From Anaerolineae bacterium (GTDB lineage: Bacteria > Chloroflexota > Anaerolineae > Aggregatilineales > Phototrophicaceae), in NCBI GenBank assembly GCA_022826865.1, contig JAJDUC010000079.1, positions 1 through 64,000 on the forward strand: a DNA stretch of 64,000 nt, in the 5' to 3' direction. Within the stretch, counting starts at the first letter, position 1. The number at the start of each line of letters is the position of its first letter. The notes beneath the pieces were generated by a model. That model made no database searches. It saw only the letters and a program-made list of their open reading frames with translations, and had not been told where the DNA came from. A program made the translations under genes and the position numbers. This document shows, piece by piece, positions 57,692-64,000 of this stretch.

Positions 57692-57945
57692 GCTTCCAAG
57701 CCCCGCATCCGAAGCTCGGTTTTGATTTTCAGCGTAGTAATCATGCGGTTTGCGCGGATGTAATCATCAAGTTCATGCCGCTCTTCACAGGTCAATTCGG
57801 CTTCGCGATTTTGTTCGAGCAGATAGCTCACGCGCGCCTGCATATCGTCTGGCAGCGCGAAGGCGAGCAGGTCAGCATCCGTCGGATCGGAAGCCAAGAA
57901 ATCGGTTATTAGACAGAACACATCTTGCGCAGGCGCTTTTATCAT
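57688..57945 (-). CDS. Small protein translationally coupled to HNH endonuclease
   Basis: 85 aa, FALPDDMQARVSYLLEQNREAELTCEERHELDDYIR; GTGA overlap with the downstream HNH gene. Confidence 0.65.
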   Translation of the reverse strand: MIKAPAQDVFCLITDFLASDPTDADLLAFALPDDMQARVSYLLEQNREAELTCEERHELDDYIRANRMITTLKIKTELRMRGLEA

Positions 57946-58009
57946 CGCGATGCTCCTTTACCTCCGCCCAATTGTACCGCAATACCTTACAGTAATCACC
58001 CAGCGCGGC

Positions 58010-58162
58010 TTAAAGCGGACCCAGCGCCGAACTGAGCAGCGCCGCGAGCGTGCCAGCCACGACAATCGCCAGCAGCATGATCAGCGCCATTCGGATCAGC
58101 TTGCGCAGCGCCGCGCGCTCAGCCGCCGACCAGCCGCGCTTGTCTTCGTCCTCACCCGCCAT
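58010..58162 (-). CDS. 50-aa single-TM protein (absent from ORF track)
   Basis: Hand translation MAGEDEDKRGWSAAERAALRKLIRMALIMLLAIVVAGTLAALLSSALGPL*. Confidence 0.5.
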   Translation of the reverse strand: MAGEDEDKRGWSAAERAALRKLIRMALIMLLAIVVAGTLAALLSSALGPL

Positions 58163-58331
58163 GACCAACCCTAAAGCGCCTTCGTCCGACTTCGATTAAA
58201 CCACAGTTCAATCGCGCCCTTCAAGTTTGGCCTGAGCGACCGGGCCGTGACGCAATCGCCCGCGCCCAGCCCGATATATGACCGCCCAAGCTGTCGGGCT
58301 ATAATGTCTTGCCGAGAGGAGAGGCCCGTTT

Positions 58332-59318
58332 ATGAGGGTATTGGTGACCGGCGGCGCCGGATACATCGGCAGTCATGTCGTACAACTGCTTATCGAGCGC
58401 AATGTGCAGGTCGTCGTCTTCGACAACTTGAGCACAGGCCATCGCGGCGCGGTACATCCGGACGCGACCCTCATCGTCGACGATTTGCACAATCGGTCCG
58501 CGCTCGCCGCACTGTTTGAAGCGGGGGCATTCGATGGCATCCTGCACTTCGCCTCCCAAATCCTGGTCGGCGACAGCATGCGGCAGCCCTTCACTTACCT
58601 GCGGGACAATGTTTATACGGTCATCAATGTGCTGGAAGCGGCCAGCCGCCACAATGTCAAACGCTTCATCCTCTCCTCCACCGCCAACCTATATGATCAG
58701 CCTGAGCGCATGCCTATCGATGAAAGCGAATCATTGAAGCCCGGCAGCATCTACGGCGAAACAAAGTATATGGCGGAGCGGCTCCTCGGCTGGATGGACC
58801 GCCTCTACGGCATGAAATACTGCAGCTTGCGCTACTTCAATGCCTGTGGCGCGCACCCTGACGGCCATATCGGCGAAGCCCACGATCCCGAATCCCACCT
58901 GATCCCGCTCGTGCTGCAAGTCGCCCTGGGGCAGCGCGACTCCATTCAGATTTTCGGGACGGATTACGACACGCCCGATGGCACCTGCATTCGCGATTAT
59001 GTGCATGTGCTCGATTTGGCGCGCGCCCATATCCTGGCGCTGGAAGCGCTGTCGGACGGGGGGAGCCGCGTCTACAACCTCGGCAGCGGCAGCGGCTACT
59101 CCGTGCTGGAAGTCATCGAAGCCGCTCGCGCCGTCACCGGCCAGCCGATTCCCGCCGTCGCCGCGCCCCGCCGCGATGGCGACCTGCCGGTCCTGGTCGC
59201 CGATAGCGACAGGATCGGCCGCGAATTGGGCTGGGAGACCGACTATAACGATCTCCAGTCGATCATCCGGACCGCCTGGAATTGGCATCAGCGGCATCCC
59301 CGGGGTTATGAAGCCTGA
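58332..59318 (+). CDS. galE: UDP-glucose 4-epimerase
   Basis: [57 protein letters not shown]. Confidence 0.93.
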   Translation: MRVLVTGGAGYIGSHVVQLLIERNVQVVVFDNLSTGHRGAVHPDATLIVDDLHNRSALAALFEAGAFDGILHFASQILVGDSMRQPFTYLRDNVYTVINVLEAASRHNVKRFILSSTANLYDQPERMPIDESESLKPGSIYGETKYMAERLLGWMDRLYGMKYCSLRYFNACGAHPDGHIGEAHDPESHLIPLVLQVALGQRDSIQIFGTDYDTPDGTCIRDYVHVLDLARAHILALEALSDGGSRVYNLGSGSGYSVLEVIEAARAVTGQPIPAVAAPRRDGDLPVLVADSDRIGRELGWETDYNDLQSIIRTAWNWHQRHPRGYEA

Positions 59319-59372
59319 GTGGTGAATCAGGCGCTTGCCTCTGTATCAGTTCTCGAATAAAGAGGGGCTGAT

Positions 59373-60254
59373 ATGACTCGCCTGGCTGTTCTCGCCGATA
59401 TCCATGGCAACCTGCCCGCGCTGGAAGCTGTCATAGACGACATGGCGCAGTTCGATGTTGATCATGTTGCGGTCGCCGGCGACAGCGTCAATTGGGGACC
59501 CTACTCGCGCGAGGTGATGGAAATCATCAGCGCGGGCCGCTGGGCAGTCATCCGCGGCAACAACGAGTTTTACGCCCTCGATTACGGCACGCCGCGCATG
59601 CCGCCGCATTGGTCCTCATTCACCATGCCGCCGATCCTGCGCGAACACCTGGGCGCGGATTGGCTCCGCATTATTGCCTGCTTGCCGGATGACCTTTGCT
59701 TGCGTTTTGTTGACGCGCCTGCGATCCGCATGGTTCACGGGATTCCCGGCAATCCTTTCCAGGCGATCAGCCCCGGCTCTTCCGCCCGCGAAGTCGAGGC
59801 TTGGCTGGCCGATGTGCCGGAAACCACCGTCATCTGCGGCCACAGCCATATTGCCCTGGAGCGCCGCATCGGCCGCTGGCATATCTTCAATCCCGGTTCC
59901 GTCGGCATTCCTCTGGACGGCGAAATCAGCGCCAGCTATATGATTCTCGACGGGGACGCAAGCGGTTGGAGGATGGCCGCGCATTGCCGGGCGCCGTTTT
60001 CCAACGAGGCGAACTTCGCGCGTTTTGCAGCGCAGCGCTTCGCCGAACGCGGCGGCGTTACCGCGCGGCTCGTCATCGAAGAATTCAAACGCGCTCGCCT
60101 GCGCCTGCATCCCTATCTAATCTGGAAAGACGCCAACCGCCCCGACCAGCCCGACAGCATCAAGCTGATGGAAGAATTTCTCAAACTGGGCAACATCAGC
60201 GGTTTCATGCACTCCGATTATCAAGATCTGAGGCCGGCGCTGTATCGCGACTGA
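59373..60254 (+). CDS. Calcineurin-like metallophosphoesterase (YfcE-like)
   Basis: LAVLADIHGNLPALEAVIDD; VAGDSVNWGPYS; VICGHSHIALER; NPGSVGIPLDG. Confidence 0.88.
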   Translation: MTRLAVLADIHGNLPALEAVIDDMAQFDVDHVAVAGDSVNWGPYSREVMEIISAGRWAVIRGNNEFYALDYGTPRMPPHWSSFTMPPILREHLGADWLRIIACLPDDLCLRFVDAPAIRMVHGIPGNPFQAISPGSSAREVEAWLADVPETTVICGHSHIALERRIGRWHIFNPGSVGIPLDGEISASYMILDGDASGWRMAAHCRAPFSNEANFARFAAQRFAERGGVTARLVIEEFKRARLRLHPYLIWKDANRPDQPDSIKLMEEFLKLGNISGFMHSDYQDLRPALYRD

Positions 60255-60310
60255 TTGCCCCGGGCATGGTAGGATAGACGCAGTCAACCGCCAGGGACCC
60301 GGAGCCGCCC

Positions 60311-60583
60311 ATGTGCCGCAACATCCGCGCGCTGTACAATTACGAGCCGCCCAGCACGGGCGCCGACATTGAGGCGGCGGCCCTGCAATATGTGCGCAAA
60401 GTGAGCGGCTATAAGAAGCCGTCCGCCGCAAATGAAGCCGTCTTTCAACGGGCGGTTGCCGACATCGCGCGGGCGACGGCGTCCCTGCTTGACTCATTGC
60501 AGACCACGGCGCCGCCCCGCAACCGCGAAGCCGAAATCGCCAAGGCGCGCGCCCGCAATGCCGCGCGCTTCGGCCGCGCCTGA
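60311..60583 (+). CDS. DUF2277-like small protein
   Basis: MCRNIRALYNYEPPSTGADIEAAALQYVRKVSGYKKPSAANEAVF. Confidence 0.8.
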   Translation: MCRNIRALYNYEPPSTGADIEAAALQYVRKVSGYKKPSAANEAVFQRAVADIARATASLLDSLQTTAPPRNREAEIAKARARNAARFGRA

Positions 60584-60651
60584 GCCGTTTACACGCCGAA
60601 TAGCTTGCGCTAGACTACGGCCCGGAACGGCGAGACAGACGAGAGGACTGC

Positions 60652-61689
60652 ATGACGGAATCCGGCAGCAGCATGCGCGCCGTCATCATCGAAAACATCG
60701 GCCGCCCGCGCGCCCTCAAGGTGACGCGCATTCGCCGTCCACAACCGGGCGCGGGCGAAGCGCTCGTCAAGATTCACGCCAGCTCGGTGAACCCGCAGGA
60801 CCTATTGCTCCGCAGCGGCCGTCTCATCATTCGCAAGCCCATGCCGCATATCCTGGGCGCGGACCTGGCCGGCGAGATCGCGCAGCTCGGCGACGGTGTG
60901 AAGGACTGGCAAATCGGTGACCGCGTCGCCGCCAGCTTTGAGCAGCTCGGCTGCGAAATCGATGGCGCTTATGCAGAGTACTGCGCCCTGCCCGCCAGCC
61001 AATTGATCAACTTGCCTGACGATCTCGACTTTCAATCAGCCGTTGCCGCCGGCGCCGCATTTGCCGCCGCCTTCCAGGCTCTGGTGACCTGCGGCAAACT
61101 CAAAAAATCGGACACAGTGGTAGTGCGCGGCGCGGGCAACAGCCTCGGCGCATCGGCGGTGCAGATCTCCGCCGCGCGCGGCGCCAAGGTCATCGCCATC
61201 AGCGAGAGCGAATTCGCGGGGCGCTTGCGCGAAATCGGGGCGACAGTTGTGCTTGAGGACGCCGGCGACGATTTGCTGCGTCAGGTTCAACTCGCGAGCT
61301 TGGAAGAAGGCGCCAGTCTCATTCTGCATTGCAGCGACGAGCTCGACCTGGTTCAGTCCCTGGGCATGCTCAGAAATGGCGGCCGGCTGGCTATCGCCTG
61401 CGCCCTGCGCAAACCGGCAGCCCGCTTTGACGCGCTGGACCTGCACTTGAGGAATCTCAGCATCCTGGGCGCCAGCGGTTCCATCAAGCCCAAAGATTTT
61501 GAATCCATCTTGCGCAGCGTGGCCAATGGCGCCTATCGCGCGCTGGTGGACGAGATTATGCCTCTGAGCCAAGCCCAAAAGGCCCATAGAAAGATGGAGA
61601 AATCGCCCGGGTTCGGCAAAATTGTTCTCGTTCCCGATTCGATTCTGGAAGCCGAGAAAAAACCCTCCAATTGGATCCCGATCGAATAA
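60652..61689 (+). CDS. Zinc-type alcohol dehydrogenase/quinone oxidoreductase-like protein (MDR family)
   Basis: ALVKIHASSVNPQDLLLRSG; ILGADLAGEIAQLGDGVKDWQIGDRV. Confidence 0.88.
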   Translation: MTESGSSMRAVIIENIGRPRALKVTRIRRPQPGAGEALVKIHASSVNPQDLLLRSGRLIIRKPMPHILGADLAGEIAQLGDGVKDWQIGDRVAASFEQLGCEIDGAYAEYCALPASQLINLPDDLDFQSAVAAGAAFAAAFQALVTCGKLKKSDTVVVRGAGNSLGASAVQISAARGAKVIAISESEFAGRLREIGATVVLEDAGDDLLRQVQLASLEEGASLILHCSDELDLVQSLGMLRNGGRLAIACALRKPAARFDALDLHLRNLSILGASGSIKPKDFESILRSVANGAYRALVDEIMPLSQAQKAHRKMEKSPGFGKIVLVPDSILEAEKKPSNWIPIE

Positions 61690-61696
61690 CCGGCGC

Positions 61697-62716
61697 TCAA
61701 TCGAGCCCGGGATAATCCAGAAACAGCGCGTCCAGCGCCAAGCGCAAGTTGGCGTTGGTATCAAGCGTTTGCAGCATCCGCTGTGTCGCCTTCAGCGCTT
61801 CAAGAGCATTCGCCGGTCCAATGCGCTGGGCGAGAGCGCGAATCTCGGCGCGGCGGTCGCCATTGCATGGTTTGACTGGGCTGTCCAGGCACTGCAGCGC
61901 GACATCGCGCCAATAGGTTTGCCAGATATCCAGGACATGACGCAGTTCCGCTTTGTCCCGTCCCACGCGCTTGCTCAGCGTTTCCGCGGCTTTTATGCGC
62001 GCCAAACGCGTCCCGGCCAGGACATCGCGCAGCAGATTCAGCATTTCTTCGCGTATGGCGAGCGTCTCGTCGTCCGCCAGGGCCTTCAGCGCCCAACCGG
62101 CGCGGCCGCAGCTTAACCTGGCGATCAAGTCCGCGCGCTCTTCATCACAGCCGCGGCTGATCAGCGTGTCTTTCATCAGCTCCAGAGGCGCCGGCCGCAG
62201 CGGCAGCATCTGCGCGCGGCTGCGCACGGTCGGCAATATGCGTTCGGCGTTGGCGGCGATCAAAATCATAACCGCATAATCTGGCGGTTCTTCCAGCGTC
62301 TTAAGCAGCGCGTCCTGCGCCAGCGGCGCAACCAGATCAAAGTCATCGAATATGGCGATTCGGTAGCGCGAGGCAAAGGGCTTCAGCGCCAGCGCATGCG
62401 CGGCATGCCGTATCTCGTCAATCTTGGGCGGCTGGCCATCCGCCTGGCTGATGACGAGCAGGTCTGGATCGGATCCCCGGTCGACGGCTTTGCAGGCGCG
62501 GCAGTCAAGACAGGGACGGTCCGCTGCGTTCCGCTTCTCGCAGTTGAGCGCCATCGCATAGGCGCGGGCCAGCTTCATCTTGCCCAGCGACGGGCTGCCA
62601 CTTATCAAATAGGCATGGCGATTACGCCCGTGCCGCAGCGCCCGGCGCAGAAAATCCACAGCCCACTCGTGACCGATGACGCCCCAATTCGCGGAGGCCC
62701 GGCTACCTTCGTCCAT
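61697..62716 (-). CDS. holB: DNA polymerase III subunit delta'
   Basis: GHEWAVDFLRRALRHGRNRHAYLISGSPSLGKMKLARAYA; CLDCRACKAVDRGSDPDL; LLKTLEEPPDYAVMILIA. Confidence 0.9.
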   Translation of the reverse strand: MDEGSRASANWGVIGHEWAVDFLRRALRHGRNRHAYLISGSPSLGKMKLARAYAMALNCEKRNAADRPCLDCRACKAVDRGSDPDLLVISQADGQPPKIDEIRHAAHALALKPFASRYRIAIFDDFDLVAPLAQDALLKTLEEPPDYAVMILIAANAERILPTVRSRAQMLPLRPAPLELMKDTLISRGCDEERADLIARLSCGRAGWALKALADDETLAIREEMLNLLRDVLAGTRLARIKAAETLSKRVGRDKAELRHVLDIWQTYWRDVALQCLDSPVKPCNGDRRAEIRALAQRIGPANALEALKATQRMLQTLDTNANLRLALDALFLDYPGLD

Positions 62717-62896
62717 GCGCCGATTATACAGCGCGGGCCTGGCAAATTGAAATGCGCGGCGACGTCTGCTTGCAAATGGCCAGCCTCGCGTGAAACCCGC
62801 GTAAAGTCGGCAAGCGCCGTCGTATGTTAGCTATGAAAGACTCTATAATGGTAAGCGGGAAGCGCTCAATAAACCGCCGCCCCTTAGGAATAGCCG

Positions 62897-64000
62897 ATGG
62901 ATCAAGCAAAGGACATTCGCATGCCATCATTGATCGCGCGACTCATTCGCCTGATTATGCTCATGTTCATTTTGACACTGTCGATTCAGGCCCAGGACGC
63001 GCCGGCCATCTCCATCAGTCCTCAAGCGGGCGAGGTCGAAAGCGCTGTATTCGACATCGTCATCAGTGGATTGCAATCGGAAACGGTTTACCAGATCGAG
63101 ATCCTCTTCGCCGGCGCTGTCGTCTTCAGCAGCGAAGAAACGAGCGACGCCGACGGCCTGATACCCTATCCCATTCGCAGCACAGAAGGCGATCAAGCCG
63201 GCGCCTATACGATTCGCGCGCTCCATCAAGGCGAAGTCGTCGTCAGCGCGGCATTCCACTTGATCGCTGCGGGCGAGGGCGCTGAAGACCAACGCGAACT
63301 CCTGGGGAATGTCATGGTTTCGCCCGAGACGGCGCCCTTTGGGCAAATACAGACGATACGCATTTCCGAACTCGCGCCGGAAAGCGATTATGCGCTGGCG
63401 ATCACCGCCAGCGAGACGCAAGAATCGGCTTATCGCCGGCAGCTCAGGAGCGACGCCGACGGGGTCATCGAGATCGAGGTGTTCGCGGAAGCAGGCGATT
63501 CGCCCGGGCAGCGTCAGGTCGACGTCTACAACGTCGGCGGCCAGTTGATCGCCACGGGCGAATTCACAATTGAAGCGCCAGCCGTGCGCGACCTGAGCCT
63601 GCATCTGGCGCCGACCGCCTTGGCCGCCGGCGGGACGGTGGAGATCGCCGTTGCCGGGGCCGTGGCCTTGGACAGCGTCACCGCCCAGATCACGACCGTC
63701 GACGGCGTGCTGATTGATACCGTGCTGGCGCAAGCCTCGGCTGCGGGGGAAGCGGCGCTGCGTTTCGCGACTTCGTCGAACCTGCCCCCGGGCGAATACG
63801 CAGTCGCTATCTTTATCGAAGGCGAGAAGCTCGCGACGACGAGCTTTGAAGTCACAGCCGTCGCAATGGAGACACAAGCTCAAGACCAAGCAGATGCGAC
63901 CGCGGGGCTGCCGAGCGTTGCCGATGCGGTCGCGACGATTTCGCCCCAGTCGGCGCCGATCGGTTCCGGCCACCGCATCACGGTCAGCGGCTTGCAGGCG
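62897..64000 (+). CDS. Secreted repeat protein (Ig-like/macroglobulin-like segments), truncated by window end
   Basis: Open frame to the window edge, hence absent from ORF track: MDQAKDIRMPSLIARLIRLIMLMFILTLSIQAQDAPAISISPQAGEVESAVFDIVISGL... Confidence 0.65.
   Translation, partial: MDQAKDIRMPSLIARLIRLIMLMFILTLSIQAQDAPAISISPQAGEVESAVFDIVISGLQSETVYQIEILFAGAVVFSSEETSDADGLIPYPIRSTEGDQAGAYTIRALHQGEVVVSAAFHLIAAGEGAEDQRELLGNVMVSPETAPFGQIQTIRISELAPESDYALAITASETQESAYRRQLRSDADGVIEIEVFAEAGDSPGQRQVDVYNVGGQLIATGEFTIEAPAVRDLSLHLAPTALAAGGTVEIAVAGAVALDSVTAQITTVDGVLIDTVLAQASAAGEAALRFATSSNLPPGEYAVAIFIEGEKLATTSFEVTAVAMETQAQDQADATAGLPSVADAVATISPQSAPIGSGHRITVSGLQA

Noticed and set aside
62927-63973. 348-aa minus-strand ORF at the window end
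   Set aside because: Shadow of the + strand secreted protein, which has a signal peptide and coherent composition but lacks a stop in the window.
1-64000. CRISPR array
   Set aside because: Repeated sequences are dispersed palindromic elements with TIRs; no regularly spaced direct repeats with unique spacers seen, and no cas genes.
1-64000. Prophage or complete insertion sequence
   Set aside because: No transposase, integrase, capsid, portal or terminase genes recognised in any ORF.

Overview
High-GC bacterial chromosome segment, probably Chloroflexota/Anaerolineae-like (inferred from gene content only). Housekeeping blocks: caa3-type cytochrome c oxidase operon, sdhBA with a fused sdhC/D, tRNA-Thr/Tyr/Thr-rpmG-tRNA-Trp-secE-nusG-rplK-rplA, rsmA, efp, rluD, holB, yvcK, rmuC, galE. 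Accessory content: (i) a type III restriction-modification locus whose mod gene is frameshifted exactly at an (ACCCA)5 repeat, a candidate phase-variable switch; (ii) a D12-type methylase plus putative restriction endonuclease inserted inside the cytochrome oxidase operon; (iii) an old ~0.78 kb tandem duplication of a RelE/ParE-like toxin-antitoxin pair, with one toxin nonsense-mutated and a chimeric mini-ORF (RidA start fused to a SEC-C motif) at the junction; (iv) an orphan HsdR_N-like protein with a possible RAMA-like C-terminus; (v) two MITE-like families sharing a double-hairpin GTAGGGGCG...CGCCCCTAC core inside different terminal inverted repeats; (vi) a NusG with a cysteine-rich insertion in its NGN domain. 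All calls come from reading the sequence and the supplied ORFs; no database search was run.
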